A stretch of 64,000 nucleotides of DNA from an uncultured Albidovulum sp. (GCA_913064775.1 CAJYAD010000004.1:124001-188000), one strand, 5' to 3'. Positions 36,303 through 46,549 are shown, counted from the stretch's first letter. Notes: generated by a model from the sequence alone, not told the origin. Program-made: numbers and translations.

Positions 36303-36678
36303 TCGGGCGGCCTTCCCGGCCTTTCGGCGGGGGCCAAGCGCCTTTCGGCGGGGGCTAGACGCCCTGCCAGTTCCGCGCGTGAACCACATTGGTGCGCGCG
36401 GGGCTTTTCTCATGATCATCATTCAAGTTTCGCGGCCTCCGGGGCACCGGATACCTTGGGCGGCCCGCGGCCTTGGCGAGGGGCTGGCGGCCCCGTGCGC
36501 GCCTCTGGGTCGCTTTGCCATGTTTGGCACCCGGCGCGGCTTTACCGCCCCTTAAGGCATCGACGGCATGATCGCTGGGAATCGGCTCCGAGTGGTCCGA
36601 CCTAGGCCGCGTCCTCACGGGCGTCGCCGAAGGACGGATTGGACGGCCCGAGCCCAGACATTGCCAGCGGAGCCGCCC
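36303..36678. other. 376-bp intergenic region with a 16-bp direct repeat
   Basis: GCCTTTCGGCGGGGGC occurs twice, at 36319-36334 and 36340-36355, 21 bp apart. No gene or clear terminator is seen. The rest is mixed sequence ahead of the chemoreceptor gene; TGGCACCCGGCGCGGC near 36530 lacks the TTGC half of a sigma-54 promoter. Confidence 0.5.
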
Positions 36679-39504
36679 ATGCGCTTTTCCTTCCTCGACC
36701 TCGCCAGCTCAATGTCGGCGAAGATCGCCCTTATCGTGATCGTCATGGGGGCGATGACCGGAAGTGCGCTCTATGTTGGCTCGACGTCGCTGCAGGCGGT
36801 CTCGGACGAGATCGCCGGTCTCAAGGAAAGGGAGATGCACCAGCTCAAACTCGCGACCGAGTTGGACCATGCCGCCATCGACCTGCAGACGCGGATCACC
36901 CAGATGGTGATGCTGGACGATCCCGAGGGCGTCCGTGCGGCCCAGGCCCGGGCGCGCAAGTCGCTGACAGAGCTTCAGACCATCGCCGGAGACTTGCCCA
37001 GCGGCCGGTTGGAGAAGCTGGACCGCTCGATCAGTGCGGCCGAGCAGGGGCTGGCAGCACTGGCCGCCGCCCGCACGCAGGAATTCACCATGCGCGACCG
37101 GAACGGCGCCGCCCTGCGCAAGCTCAAGGCGCTCTCGACCGGGCTGGAACAGACGCTTGATACCCGCGCCCAGCGCGCGGCCAATGCGCTCACCTCCGGG
37201 GGGGCTGCGACCAGTGCGGCGGTGCGCCGGACGCTGGCGAACCTGATCGGCGACAAGGTCGCGGCGCTGCGTCTGGTGTTGCAGGCCCGGGGCGAGGTGA
37301 ACCTGATCACGGGCACGATGGTCGCGCTGGCACAAGGCGGCGACCCGGCACTGGGGACGCAGCTTCGCGCCTCGGCCAAGCAGGCGCTGGCGGATCTTCA
37401 GGCGCTACAGCGAAAGATCGCGCGGGCGCCCGAACTGGCCGCATTGGACACGGCGTTGAAACCGGCGATTCTGCAGATCGGCCAGTTGCTTGCCGCCAGC
37501 CCCGAGGCCCTGCGCGCCCGCAGCAATGCGGTGTTTGATCTGCGAGCGCGGCTGAACCCGGCGATTGCCACGGCGCTACAGCAGGCGCAGGATCGACTGT
37601 CCCAGGCGGCAGAGACGGCCGCACAGGCGAATGACGCGGCCATCGGCAAGCTGATGACGGTAGAGGTCAAGGCGCTGCGCCGCACCTCGATGCTGGTCTC
37701 GCTATCGGAGAAGTTCATCCGCAATGCGGTGGCGACGCAGGCGATGACAACCCAGGCGCCGCTTGCTCAGCGGCAGCCCAAACTGGCAGCCGAGGCATTG
37801 CTGCTCGGACGCTATGCGCGAACGCTGGAACCGGAGCTGAGGACGACACTGTCGCAACTGACCGCCTTCGCGGATCCCAAGACCGGGCTGGTCGCGGGCC
37901 GCCGGGCGCTTTTGCAGGCGCAGGCGGAAGCGGCCCAGGCGTCAGCCCAGGCGGTTGAAACCGCGCGCAAGATCACCCAGATCGCCGACACGATGAGCAC
38001 CCGGGTGTCCGAGGCGATCGACGCCTCGGCCCTGCAGATCGGCAAGGATTTCCAGCGCACCCTGACCATCTTCGGTCAGATCGCGCTGGCCAGCCTTGCG
38101 ATGATGCTGCTGACCCAGGTTTTCGCCTGGTGGACGCTGGCGCGGCCGCTGTCGCGCCTCGCACGGGCCACCGGCCAGCTTGCCAAAGGGGATCTGGACG
38201 TCGTCGCCCCGCTGGGCCAGCCCCGGGCCGAGATCGGCGCCATGGTGCGCGCGCTGGGGGTATTCCGTGACGGCCTGATCGAGAAGACGCGGCTGGAGCA
38301 GGACGAAAAGGCGGCGCGTGAGGCCCGCAAGCAGGCCGAAGCCACCGCCCTCCGCGACCGTGAAGAGGCTGAGGCCCGCGCCGCCGCCCAGCAGGCCGAA
38401 GACACCCGGCGCGAGGCCGAGCGCACCGCCGAAGTGGCCCGTGAAGAGGCCCGCCGCGCCGCCAAGGCCGACGCCGAGCGCCAGGCCCGCGAACAGGCGC
38501 AGGCCGCCGTGGTCGCGGCCCTTGCCGAAGGCATGCACCGCCTGGCCGAGGGCGATCTGAACGCCAGGATCGAGGCCGAATTTGACGAAGGCTACGCCCA
38601 GCTCAAACGCGATTTCAACGCTGCTGCAGAATCGCTTGCAGGCGTGATGGGGGAGATTGCGGTCTCGGTGGATCGGGTCCGCGCGGCCTCGGCCGAGATC
38701 TCGGGCGGGACCGACAACCTGTCACGGCGCACCGAAAGCACCGCCGCCACGCTGGAGGAATCCTCGGCCGCCCTGACCCAGATGACCGAGGCGCTGACCC
38801 AATCGACCCGCCGCGCCGGAGAGGCCGACCGCATGGCCGGCACCGCGCGCGACCGCGCCGGCGACGGGCGGAAGGTGGTTGATCGCACCATCGGCGCGAT
38901 GCAGGCGATCGAGACCAGCTCCAGCCAGATCTCGCGGATCATCGACGTGATCGAAGACATCGCCTTCCAGACCAACCTTCTGGCGCTGAATGCCGGGGTT
39001 GAGGCGGCGCGCGCGGGCGACGCGGGCCGCGGCTTTGCGGTGGTCGCCTCCGAGGTGCGCGCCCTGGCGCAGCGCGCCGCCGAAGCCGCGCGCGAGATCG
39101 GATCGCTGATCAACGACAGCGGCGCGCGGGTGAAGGACGGCGTGTCGCTGGTGGGCGAGGTCGGCACCGTCTTGCAGGAAATCGTTGGTGCGATCGGCAC
39201 GGTGTCGGAACAGGTGGCCCAGGTGGCCAGCGCCGCCACCGAGCAGCAGACCGGTATCAGCGAGATCACTGCGGCCGTCGGCCAGATCGACCTGACCACC
39301 CAGCAAAACGCCGCCATGGTCGAGGAAACCTCGGCCGCCAGCCATCAGCTGCACGATGAGGCCGCAAGGCTGGCGAGCCTGTTGCAACGGTTCTCGGCCG
39401 CGGATGGCGCGGTCGGCAAGAATGCGAAAGGTGCCAAACCCGCGAAGGGCGCGGCCGCAATCGCCACCTTCAAGGCCCGTCCGCGGGGCGAAAGCGCCGC
39501 CTGA
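36679..39504 (+). CDS. Methyl-accepting chemotaxis protein with large sensory region
   Basis: A 941-residue receptor. TM1 is at about 14-35 ([21 protein letters not shown]). About 430 residues of Ala-rich helical sensory region follow, unusually long for a four-helix-bundle domain. TM2 is at about 465-487 ([21 protein letters not shown]). A HAMP domain follows ([21 protein letters not shown]), then an Arg/Glu/Ala coiled coil (540-610) and a second HAMP-like unit ([22 protein letters not shown]). The signalling domain has [34 protein letters not shown], the hairpin tip that docks CheA/CheW, with Gly in NAGVEAARA where many have Ala. ATG 36679 has GGAG upstream. No che genes are adjacent. Confidence 0.93.
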   Translation: MRFSFLDLASSMSAKIALIVIVMGAMTGSALYVGSTSLQAVSDEIAGLKEREMHQLKLATELDHAAIDLQTRITQMVMLDDPEGVRAAQARARKSLTELQTIAGDLPSGRLEKLDRSISAAEQGLAALAAARTQEFTMRDRNGAALRKLKALSTGLEQTLDTRAQRAANALTSGGAATSAAVRRTLANLIGDKVAALRLVLQARGEVNLITGTMVALAQGGDPALGTQLRASAKQALADLQALQRKIARAPELAALDTALKPAILQIGQLLAASPEALRARSNAVFDLRARLNPAIATALQQAQDRLSQAAETAAQANDAAIGKLMTVEVKALRRTSMLVSLSEKFIRNAVATQAMTTQAPLAQRQPKLAAEALLLGRYARTLEPELRTTLSQLTAFADPKTGLVAGRRALLQAQAEAAQASAQAVETARKITQIADTMSTRVSEAIDASALQIGKDFQRTLTIFGQIALASLAMMLLTQVFAWWTLARPLSRLARATGQLAKGDLDVVAPLGQPRAEIGAMVRALGVFRDGLIEKTRLEQDEKAAREARKQAEATALRDREEAEARAAAQQAEDTRREAERTAEVAREEARRAAKADAERQAREQAQAAVVAALAEGMHRLAEGDLNARIEAEFDEGYAQLKRDFNAAAESLAGVMGEIAVSVDRVRAASAEISGGTDNLSRRTESTAATLEESSAALTQMTEALTQSTRRAGEADRMAGTARDRAGDGRKVVDRTIGAMQAIETSSSQISRIIDVIEDIAFQTNLLALNAGVEAARAGDAGRGFAVVASEVRALAQRAAEAAREIGSLINDSGARVKDGVSLVGEVGTVLQEIVGAIGTVSEQVAQVASAATEQQTGISEITAAVGQIDLTTQQNAAMVEETSAASHQLHDEAARLASLLQRFSAADGAVGKNAKGAKPAKGAAAIATFKARPRGESAA

Positions 39505-39579
39505 CCGTCCAGCCCCGCGCCTCCCGGCTTGCGGCTTGCGGTTTGCGGCGGGCAGCGGGGCCACATCAGGGGCCGACGG

Positions 39580-41826
39580 TCAGATGAAACCGACCTGAAG
39601 CGAGAACGGCGTTTCGCGCAGCCGCTTGCCGGTGGCGCGGAAGATCGCCGCCGCCAGCGCCGGTGCGGCAGGGGGCACGCAGGGCTCTCCGATGCCATGC
39701 ACGCGGTCGCCCACTTCCAGCGCACGGGTATGGATCTCGGGGCATTGGTTGATGCGCAGAAAGGGATAGCTGTCGAAATTGCGCTGCTCGATCGCACCTT
39801 GGGCAAAGGTGATCTCGGCCCCCATCGCATGACCCAGACCCCAGATCAGCCCGCCCTGCATCTGGGCCTCGGCATTGAGCGGATCGACCACCACGCCCAG
39901 ATCGGCGGCGACAAAGGCGCGGCGGATGCGCAGGCCCTGATCGGTGGGCTCGACATCCACCACTTCTGCGACAGGCACCCCGAAGGACAGCGTGAAGGCC
40001 AGCCCCCGACCCCACCCGTCGGGCTGTGGCGCGCCCCAGTCGGACATCTCGCCCACCGCCTCCAGCACCTTGCGGCTGGGCACATCAGTGATCATGCACA
40101 GGCGCTCATGCAGCGGATCGGCGCCGGCGGCATGCAGCAATTCGTCAAGGAACGCTTCATGAAAGAAGCCGTTCAGCGAGGCCCCGACCGACCGCCAGGA
40201 ACTGACGGGCGCCATTTCCGGCACCCGATAGCCGGTGACCCGCACCGCCGGGATCGCCAGCGGCTGATCCCAGGCGCCGGCGACAATCGCGGTGTCGGGG
40301 CCCATCGTCGGCAGCCCCAGCCGCCCCATCTGCGAGGCCGTGGTCGAGGGTGCCGCGATCGCCAGATCCAGCGCCACGATCCGGCCCTTTTCGATCCGGC
40401 CACGCCCGCGTGCCATCGCCAGCGGGCGGCAGAAATCATGGGTCATGTCCTCTTCGCGCGACCAGGTCATCTTGACCGGCACGCCCGGGATGGCGGCCGC
40501 CACCTCGGCCGCCTGGGCGATGAAGTCGTCCTCTAGCCGGCGACCGAAGCTACCGCCCATCGGCAGCACATGCAGCGTCACGCGATCCGTCGAAACCCCC
40601 GCCGCGCGGGCCGCCGCCGAGGCCGCGTAAAGCGGCACCTGACACCCCGCCCAGATCGTCAGCACCCCGTCCTTCAGCAGCGCGGTGGCATTCATCGGCT
40701 CCAGCGGCGCATGCGCCAGATAGGGGGCGCGGTATTCGGCGGCGATCACCTGCGCGCCGGGCGCCGATAGCGCCGCCTCGACATCGCCGACATGCTTCAG
40801 CCGGCTGTCGCGCCGGTCGTCGGTGAAAGAGCTGGCGACCTCGGCGAACATCGCGGCGCTGTCGGCGGGATAGGTGGCGGGCGCCCAGGCGACCTTCACC
40901 AGTTCCGCCGCCTGAAAGGCGCGCCAGGTGTTGTCGGCGATCACCGCGAAGCCGCCTTGCACCGGCACCACCTTCTTCACCCCGCGCGCCGACGCGGCCC
41001 GCATGGTGTCCAGATGCAGAACGCCGGCGCCGAAATGCGGGTTGCGGCGCACCGTGGCAAAGACCATGCCGGGCAGCACCATGTCGATCCCGTAACGCTC
41101 GGTCCCGGTCGAACGCGCCTCGATCCCCTTGCGCGGCACCCGCTGGCCGATCAGCCGCCAATCCGCGCGCGGCTTCAGCGGCGGATCCTGCGGCGGGGTG
41201 ATGCCGCGCGCTTCGGGGATCAGGTCGACATAGCGCAGGCGGGTGCCATCGGGCAGGATCACGGCGGAATTCCCGGTCTTCAGCACGTCGAGTTGCAGCC
41301 CCGTGCGCCGCGCCGCCGCCTGCAGCAGCACCGCCCGCGCCGCCGCCCCCGCGCGGCGCATCTTGTCGAACCCATCCGGGATCGAGGATGAGCCGCCGGT
41401 CAACTGCAGCCCCAGAAATTTCGCCGCCACCTGCCCGGCCTCGCGCGCGGCGCGGGCCAGAAGCGAATGGTCGGCCGGCACGAAGGGCAGCGCCTCGGCC
41501 GCGGCGGCGCCGTTGTAATAGGTGTCGGACGGCGGGCCATGGGCGATGCGGAGCGCGTCCCAATCCAGATCCATCTCTTCCGCCAGAAGCAGGGCCAGCG
41601 CCGATTGCGCCCCCTGCCCCATCGCGGCGCGCGGCGCGATCACGGTGATGCCCTCGGGTGCCAGGATCACATAGGGGTTCAGCGTGGCCGCGCCCGGGGC
41701 CAGGCCCGTCTGCAGCGGGTTCGGCCCGGGCGTGACGAACCGCCAATAGCCAAAGGCGATCCCCCCGGCGGCCACGGCAGACCCGATCAGCAGCGACCGG
41801 CGGGCGATCTTTGCGGTGCGGCCCAT
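39580..41826 (-). CDS. Molybdopterin-binding subunit of a xanthine-dehydrogenase-type hydroxylase (IorB-like)
   Basis: A 748-residue large subunit of the isoquinoline 1-oxidoreductase type. RRSLLIGSAVAAGGIAFGYW is a Tat-like signal or anchor. MGQGAQSALALLLAEEMDLDW and GGSFGRRLEDDF bind the molybdenum cofactor, and GIGEPCVPPAAPALAAAIFRATGKR contains the conserved Glu of the active site and the PPxAPA end. It hydroxylates an N-heterocycle or aldehyde and passes electrons to the small [2Fe-2S] subunit encoded next to it. The substrate cannot be predicted. The Tat signal suggests periplasmic location; the small subunit would be hitchhiking. Confidence 0.9.
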   Translation of the reverse strand: MGRTAKIARRSLLIGSAVAAGGIAFGYWRFVTPGPNPLQTGLAPGAATLNPYVILAPEGITVIAPRAAMGQGAQSALALLLAEEMDLDWDALRIAHGPPSDTYYNGAAAAEALPFVPADHSLLARAAREAGQVAAKFLGLQLTGGSSSIPDGFDKMRRAGAAARAVLLQAAARRTGLQLDVLKTGNSAVILPDGTRLRYVDLIPEARGITPPQDPPLKPRADWRLIGQRVPRKGIEARSTGTERYGIDMVLPGMVFATVRRNPHFGAGVLHLDTMRAASARGVKKVVPVQGGFAVIADNTWRAFQAAELVKVAWAPATYPADSAAMFAEVASSFTDDRRDSRLKHVGDVEAALSAPGAQVIAAEYRAPYLAHAPLEPMNATALLKDGVLTIWAGCQVPLYAASAAARAAGVSTDRVTLHVLPMGGSFGRRLEDDFIAQAAEVAAAIPGVPVKMTWSREEDMTHDFCRPLAMARGRGRIEKGRIVALDLAIAAPSTTASQMGRLGLPTMGPDTAIVAGAWDQPLAIPAVRVTGYRVPEMAPVSSWRSVGASLNGFFHEAFLDELLHAAGADPLHERLCMITDVPSRKVLEAVGEMSDWGAPQPDGWGRGLAFTLSFGVPVAEVVDVEPTDQGLRIRRAFVAADLGVVVDPLNAEAQMQGGLIWGLGHAMGAEITFAQGAIEQRNFDSYPFLRINQCPEIHTRALEVGDRVHGIGEPCVPPAAPALAAAIFRATGKRLRETPFSLQVGFI

Positions 41827-41827
41827 C

Positions 41828-42286
41828 CTAGCCCGCCTTCATCGCCGCGGCGGCGGCATGGATCGCGGCGCGGATCCGCGGATAGGTCCCGCAGCGGCAC
41901 AGATTGCCCTGCATTGCGTCATCGATCTGGGCATCGGTCGGCTGCGGCGTCTCGGCCAGCAGCGCGGCGGCCTGCATGATCTGCCCCGACTGGCAATAGC
42001 CGCATTGCGCCACCTGATGCGCCACCCAGGCCTCTTGCACCGGATCCAGCGCGCCGGGATGGCCCAGCCCCTCGATCGTGGTCACCGGCTGGTCGACATC
42101 GCCCAGGAAGGTCTGGCAAGAGCGCACGGCCTGTTGCCCCAGCCAGACGGTGCAGGCGCCGCATTGGGCGATGCCGCAGCCGTATTTGACCCCGTGCAGG
42201 CCCAGAATATCGCGCAACACCCACAAAAGCGGCATGTCGCCTTCGGCCTCTACCTCATGCGCGACCCCGTTGACGACAAGACGCAT
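41828..42286 (-). CDS. [2Fe-2S] subunit of the molybdenum hydroxylase (IorA-like)
   Basis: A 152-residue iron-sulfur subunit with two clusters: plant-ferredoxin-type [21 protein letters not shown] and the second motif [10 protein letters not shown] with [12 protein letters not shown]. Its gene lies 1 bp before the large subunit, in the same order as isoquinoline oxidoreductase genes. ATG 42286 follows AGGAGGGG. No signal peptide of its own is seen. No FAD subunit is present, so electrons probably go to a cytochrome or quinone, as known for the group. XdhC-type maturation genes are not in the window. Confidence 0.92.
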   Translation of the reverse strand: MRLVVNGVAHEVEAEGDMPLLWVLRDILGLHGVKYGCGIAQCGACTVWLGQQAVRSCQTFLGDVDQPVTTIEGLGHPGALDPVQEAWVAHQVAQCGYCQSGQIMQAAALLAETPQPTDAQIDDAMQGNLCRCGTYPRIRAAIHAAAAAMKAG

Positions 42287-42442
42287 CACCCCTCCTGGCC
42301 GGCCTCGTGACCGGCAGTGCCCTCTCTGGTCAGCGTAGCGCCGCCTCCGCCGGCGCGAAAGCCCGGAGCGCCGCGCCGCGCCGCCTGCCGTTGCAGCAAC
42401 GTCGCACCCGCCCGTGGCCGTGCCGAGGGCCATGCCGAGAGG

Positions 42443-43327
42443 TCAGAGATTCTCACCCGCCATGACATTCGCCGCAGCAAGGCCCAATTCGTGCGAGATA
42501 TGCACGAACATCACATCGAAGGAGGCAAACAACGCCTGATTCAGCGCCTTGCCCGAGCGGCTTTGCGAGAACGCGATATAGCGGTCCAGCTCGGCATTGC
42601 TGAGCGGCTTGTAGGCGGTGACGAGGAAGGGAAAGAGCCAGGCGCGGGTTTCCTTCGTCACCTCGGGTTGCTGGGACGAGACGTCCGACAGGATCGTGTT
42701 GCGCGACAGATCGAGCCCCGGCGCATGGCCTTCCGCCAGCCCGGAGTAGAAGGCGAAATTGGCGTTCATGGCGCCGGCGACATTGGCCTCGACCAGCCCG
42801 TTGATCCGGGCGAAACGGCGGATCTGGGCCAGCCGCGGATCGTGGCGGGCCGCCATCTGCGCGATCCGCGCCTCGGCCGCGGACTCGACATCCGGATCAA
42901 GCAGCGCGCGCCGGGCCGAGATTTCCAGCGCGACGATCCTGCGCCCCAGCGGCGAGGTCAGGAACTCCAACGCGCCCTTGCGCTGGATGTTGTTCAGGCG
43001 CGGATTGAAATCGGCTTCGAACAGCTTATTCATCGCCTCGGGCGCATAGATCCGGCGCACGGTCGCACGCCAGCTTTTGCCATCCTCGCCGGGAAACAGC
43101 TGATCGGCCAGTTGCTTGCCGTAGTCGATCCCCTCGTCATGCATGACCGAGATCAGATCGGGCAGCTTCAAAGCGGCGATCAGGCTGTCTTGCAGCCGCG
43201 CCTGCTTCGGCCCGATGGTCGGCGGCAGCGGCTGCGGCGCGGCCACCTGTGCCGCGACCGGATGTCCGGCCCACGGCCCAAGGGGCACCGCGGCAAGCGC
43301 AAGAAGAAGGGCCAGCTTTCTGAGCAT
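42443..43327 (-). CDS. DUF2059 domain exported protein
   Basis: A 294-residue exported protein. MLRKLALLLALAAVPLGPWAGHPVAAQ is a Sec signal peptide. DLISVMHDEGIDYGKQLADQLFPG and AMNKLFEADFNPRLNNIQRKGALEFLTSPLGRRIVALE belong to the DUF2059 fold. The second half (YIAFSQSRSGKALNQALF) repeats the same type of helix pair (EFLTSPLGRRIVALE), so it appears to be a duplicated domain. Periplasmic role unknown. It lies 156 bp upstream of the molybdenum hydroxylase operon on the same strand, but no coupling is evident. Confidence 0.82.
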   Translation of the reverse strand: MLRKLALLLALAAVPLGPWAGHPVAAQVAAPQPLPPTIGPKQARLQDSLIAALKLPDLISVMHDEGIDYGKQLADQLFPGEDGKSWRATVRRIYAPEAMNKLFEADFNPRLNNIQRKGALEFLTSPLGRRIVALEISARRALLDPDVESAAEARIAQMAARHDPRLAQIRRFARINGLVEANVAGAMNANFAFYSGLAEGHAPGLDLSRNTILSDVSSQQPEVTKETRAWLFPFLVTAYKPLSNAELDRYIAFSQSRSGKALNQALFASFDVMFVHISHELGLAAANVMAGENL

Positions 43328-43825
43328 CAGCGTTCCACTCGGTCAGCCCCCGCGCCCGGCGCCTGCCCGGCGCGCCCCAGACCGGAGGATCGGGATGGCG
43401 CCATGAATGCGCTGATCCCCAAGCCCTGTTACTGTTTCACCGGTGCGAAGCAAAGGGGGTGCGCGAAAATCCCCCGTGATCGGCGAAAAGGCGCGTGCGG
43501 CGGTCGGCGCCGGGCGATCCGGGCGGGCAAAGCCCCGGGGCGGCGATCCCCGGTGAGGGCCGCGGCGGCTATTTGCTTGGCGTGGCGACCCGGCGGGCGG
43601 TACCCGGCCCGCGCCACTGGCTTGGGCATCGCTGCTCGCTCCGCAAGCGACCAAGGCCGGATTGCGGGCAAAAGCCGTCCTTATGGGCCGGGGGATCTGC
43701 CGCCTCCGGCACCGATCCGCGCTCTCGCCCGTCCTGCCGGATTGAACGACACCGGGGCGTCTTGGGATTTTTGGGCAGCCGACGTGGTGTTTGACGAATA
43801 AAGGAAAAGACACCGAAATCGGGGC
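43328..43825. other. Gene-free GC-rich stretch before tRNA-Ser
   Basis: About 500 bp with no supported gene. The frames open here are the antisense of the tRNA and surrounding sequence. A small inverted GC repeat near 43590-43610 (GGCGGGCGGTACCCGGCCCGC) is seen. The tRNA promoter starts at 43826. Confidence 0.45.
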
Positions 43826-43854
43826 TTGCGTCCACGCCAGCGTGCGGCTAAATC
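43826..43854 (+). promoter_or_regulatory. Promoter of tRNA-Ser
   Basis: TTGCGT (43826-43831), a 17-bp spacer and TAAATC (43849-43854), ending 21 bp before the mature 5' end of the tRNA. No other transcription unit lies close upstream on this strand. Confidence 0.55.
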
Positions 43855-43875
43855 CCCTGCGTCGACTAGGCAAGC

Positions 43876-43965
43876 GGAGAGGTGCCGGAGCGGTCGAACG
43901 GGGCGGTCTCGAAAACCGTTGAGGGTGCGAGCCCTCCCAGGGTTCGAATCCCTGTCTCTCCGCCA
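43876..43965 (+). tRNA. tRNA-Ser: tRNA-Ser(CGA)
   Basis: A 90-nt type II tRNA. The acceptor stem is GGAGAGG with TCTCTCC and a G discriminator, and the CCA end is genome-encoded (43963-43965). D-arm GCCGGAGCGGTCGAACGGGGC contains the GG pair. Anticodon stem-loop GGCGGTCTCGAAAACCGTT gives loop CTCGAAA and anticodon CGA, which reads UCG serine codons. A long variable arm (GAGGGTGCGAGCCCTCCC) is typical of serine tRNAs. T-loop GGTTCGAATCC is canonical. Confidence 0.95.
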
Positions 43966-43975
43966 CTATTCTTCT

Positions 43976-43995
43976 GAAAATACATAGATATTTTC
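43976..43995 (+). terminator. AT-rich hairpin after tRNA-Ser
   Basis: GAAAATA-catag-A-TATTTTC is a perfect 7-bp inverted repeat with a 6-nt loop, 10 bp after the tRNA CCA. There is no T tract beyond the stem, but a stem this AT-rich is rare in this genome and its place fits tRNA transcript ending or processing. Confidence 0.35.
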
Positions 43996-44046
43996 AACTC
44001 CCTCCTATCGCTCGGGGGAGGCCCGTTTGGTTCTGGGCGGGCAAAT

Positions 44047-44065
44047 GACGTCATGCCATGACGTC
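44047..44065. other. Perfect 8-bp hairpin GACGTCAT-gcc-ATGACGTC
   Basis: The arms (44047-44054 and 44058-44065) are complementary at every position. It also contains ATGACGTCAT (44045-44054), itself a palindrome. It lies 110 bp downstream of the USP stop on the USP strand, so it may end the SulP/USP transcript, but only three T residues follow on that strand. Confidence 0.4.
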
Positions 44066-44173
44066 TCCGGGGCATGCGCCGGTACCGCAAAGACCTGTCA
44101 CAATCGTCGACCCTGCACGCGCCCCGGGGGACCGGATGGTGCGGATGTGACAAGTCCTCGTCGGTTACTTCGG

Positions 44174-45052
44174 CTACCGCACAAGCAGCGTCGGCACCGA
44201 AATCGAACGCACCATCGCGGTCGTCGTGCTGCCAACGATCAAGGCCCGAAGCGGCGAATGACCGAAGGCGCCCATCAACAGAATTGCGCCCGGCGTGGCC
44301 TTGACGGCGCCCGCGATGACATCTTCCGCGCCGCCCTCTTCAAGGACCGATGTGATGTCCCTCCCGTCGAGGATCTTGCGCGCTTCAAGCATCCTCTGTT
44401 CGGCCTTCTCCCGCGGCATCTTCCGTCGTGAGGTCGCGATCACGATCGTCACCGGCAGATCCTGCAAAAGAGGAGAATTCGCGCAGCGTTCAAGCGCCCT
44501 GCCCGCCGCGGGGCTTCCGTCATAGGCAAGGACGACCGCACGCGTCATGTCTTCCGCAGGCGCATCCGAGGCGCTATCGGGCGCGATCAGGACCGGGCGG
44601 TCACTTGCGCGCACGACCCTTTCCAGTGTCGACCCGATATGGTCCGTCGCGAATTCCTTGCTTGCGCCGCGCTTGCCCATCACGACGATACGCGCCGCCT
44701 GCTCACGCTCAAGGATCGTTTCCACGATGTCGCCGTGGCGGTGAAGCGATGTCACGCCCTGTGCGTTCATCTCGTCCAGCAGTTCGAGGCAAGAGTTCAG
44801 CAAGAGGCGGCCGCGCTCGATCTGCAGGCGCGCATCCATTGCATCAAGCTGGGTCAGCTCTTCCAGCAGGCGGGATTTCACGCCAAGGCCGATCGCCCCC
44901 GACAGGTCATGTCTGGCGGCGCTGGTGTCGTGGCGCTGAACGACGTGCAGCAATTCTATCGGCAGGCCAAGCTTCCGAGACGCCCAGGCCGCAAGTTTGC
45001 AGACGGTCGGCGCGTAGCTGGACGCGTCGACGCAGGCAAGAATGTTCTGCAT
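44174..45052 (-). CDS. Universal stress protein, tandem UspA domains
   Basis: A 292-residue protein with two UspA-like domains. The first opens MQNILACVDASSYAPTVCKLAAWASRKLGLPIELLHVV and the ATP-binding loop is IVVMGKRGASKEFATDHIGSTLERVVR (GxxGxxx9GSTxxxVV form). The second is VVLAYDGSPAAGRALERCA and ILLMGAFGHSPLRALIVGSTTTAMVRSISVPTLLVR. Tandem UspA proteins act in the cytosol in stress responses, often binding ATP. It lies 12 bp after the SulP gene on the same strand and is in its operon, a pairing seen for SulP transporters in proteobacteria. Confidence 0.92.
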   Translation of the reverse strand: MQNILACVDASSYAPTVCKLAAWASRKLGLPIELLHVVQRHDTSAARHDLSGAIGLGVKSRLLEELTQLDAMDARLQIERGRLLLNSCLELLDEMNAQGVTSLHRHGDIVETILEREQAARIVVMGKRGASKEFATDHIGSTLERVVRASDRPVLIAPDSASDAPAEDMTRAVVLAYDGSPAAGRALERCANSPLLQDLPVTIVIATSRRKMPREKAEQRMLEARKILDGRDITSVLEEGGAEDVIAGAVKATPGAILLMGAFGHSPLRALIVGSTTTAMVRSISVPTLLVR

Positions 45053-45064
45053 GGTTTCTCCTCC

Positions 45065-46549
45065 TCAATGTGCCGACAGGTGCTTTTCCGCGTCTGGCTT
45101 GTCATGCACGGCAAAGCGGTCGATCATCTTCGCGCTTTCGGGGTTCAGGCCGACGATGTCGACGGAGGTGCCTTCGCGCCGGAAGCGGATGACGGCCTTA
45201 TCGAGGGTGCCGATGCTTGTGATGTCCCAGAAATGCGCGTCGCTCAAGTCGATGATGACATGATCGAGGACCTCCCTGAAATCGAAGGCATCGACGAACC
45301 TTTCGGACGACGCGAAGAAGACCTCGCCCGAGATCCGGTAGGTGCGGGTTCGGCCGTCGTCGGACAGGACCGTCGAGACCATGAACAGCCGCCGCACCTT
45401 GCCGGCGAAGAACAGCCCGGACAGAACCACGCCGACGATCACTCCCGCGGCGAGGTTGTCGCTCCAGATGACGATAACCACTGTCGTGACCATGACGATC
45501 GACGATTGCCACGGATTGGTGCGAAGCTCCCGGATCGAGCGCCAGGAGAACGTGCCGATCGACACCATGACCATCACCGCGACCAGGCTCGGCATCGGGA
45601 TCCGGGCGACCAGCGGGTTGAGGACGACAAGCAGGAATAGCAAGAACACGCCGGCAACGAATGTGGACAGCCGCGTGCGCCCGCCGGATTTCACGTTGAT
45701 GACCGATTGACCGATCATCGCGCAGCCGCCCATGGCGCCCAGGAAACCGGTCACGAAGTTCGCGATGCCTTGTCCCCGCATCTCGCGCGCCTTGTTCGAC
45801 GTGGTGTCGGTGAAATCGTCGACGATCTGGGCGGTAAGCATCGATTCCAGAAGCGCCACCGCCGCCATGGTCAGCGAGAAGGGCGCGATGATCTGGAGCG
45901 TCTTCAAGGTGAAGGGAACCTGCGGCAGCGAGAAATATGGCAGGGATGTCGGCAGCTTGCCCATATCGCCGACGGTGTTCACGTCGAGCCCGCCATAGAT
46001 GGTGACAGCGGTCAGGATCACGATCGCCACCAGTGGCGACGGCACCGCCTTGGTGAGGAAGGGAAACAGATAGATGATCGCAAGGCCCGCGGCGACGATC
46101 ACATAGGTGACGGGGGGCACATGAAGAAGCTGCGGCATCTGGGCCAGGAAGATCATGATTGCCAGGGCATTCACGAAGCCGGTGACCACGGATCGAGAGA
46201 CGTATTGCATCAGAAGATCAAGGCGCAGCAGGCCCGCGATCACCTGAAACACGCCCATCAGAACGGTCGCTGCGAACAGATATTCGACCCCGTGCTCGCG
46301 GACGAGCGGGATGATGACCACCGCGACCGAGGCGGTCGCGGCCGAGATCATCGCGGGCCTGCCGCCGGTGAAGGAGATGATGACCGCGATCGAGAAGGAG
46401 GCGTAGAGACCAACCCGCGGGTCGACCCCCGCGATCACCGAAAACCCGATGGCTTCGGGAATAAGGGCCAGCGCCACGACCATCCCGGCCAGAACGTCGG
46501 CACGAGGGTTCGCGAACCAGTCGCGTCGAACAGAGGCGAGACTTGGCAT
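45065..46549 (-). CDS. SulP-family anion transporter with C-terminal STAS domain
   Basis: A 494-residue SLC26/SulP transporter. [32 protein letters not shown] is the SulP opening. [39 protein letters not shown] is a conserved transport core block. About 12 membrane segments follow. The C-terminal STAS domain (about 395-485; [52 protein letters not shown]) has the helical loop that could bind a nucleotide. Sulfate or bicarbonate are the commonest substrates; which one applies is not decided. It is co-transcribed with the USP gene. Confidence 0.92.
   Translation of the reverse strand: MPSLASVRRDWFANPRADVLAGMVVALALIPEAIGFSVIAGVDPRVGLYASFSIAVIISFTGGRPAMISAATASVAVVIIPLVREHGVEYLFAATVLMGVFQVIAGLLRLDLLMQYVSRSVVTGFVNALAIMIFLAQMPQLLHVPPVTYVIVAAGLAIIYLFPFLTKAVPSPLVAIVILTAVTIYGGLDVNTVGDMGKLPTSLPYFSLPQVPFTLKTLQIIAPFSLTMAAVALLESMLTAQIVDDFTDTTSNKAREMRGQGIANFVTGFLGAMGGCAMIGQSVINVKSGGRTRLSTFVAGVFLLFLLVVLNPLVARIPMPSLVAVMVMVSIGTFSWRSIRELRTNPWQSSIVMVTTVVIVIWSDNLAAGVIVGVVLSGLFFAGKVRRLFMVSTVLSDDGRTRTYRISGEVFFASSERFVDAFDFREVLDHVIIDLSDAHFWDITSIGTLDKAVIRFRREGTSVDIVGLNPESAKMIDRFAVHDKPDAEKHLSAH

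Noticed and set aside
36525-36545. Sigma-54 promoter TGGCAC-N5-GCGGC
   Set aside because: The -12 TTGC element is absent.
43343-44153. Open frames antisense to tRNA-Ser giving proteins with AERQGFEPWEG and ETGIRTLGGLAPSTV
   Set aside because: These are the well-known spurious translations of serine tRNA genes; the tRNA itself explains the sequence.
43876-46549. Genomic island inserted at tRNA-Ser
   Set aside because: No second copy of the tRNA 3' end and no integrase are found in the window, and the SulP/USP genes have ordinary composition.
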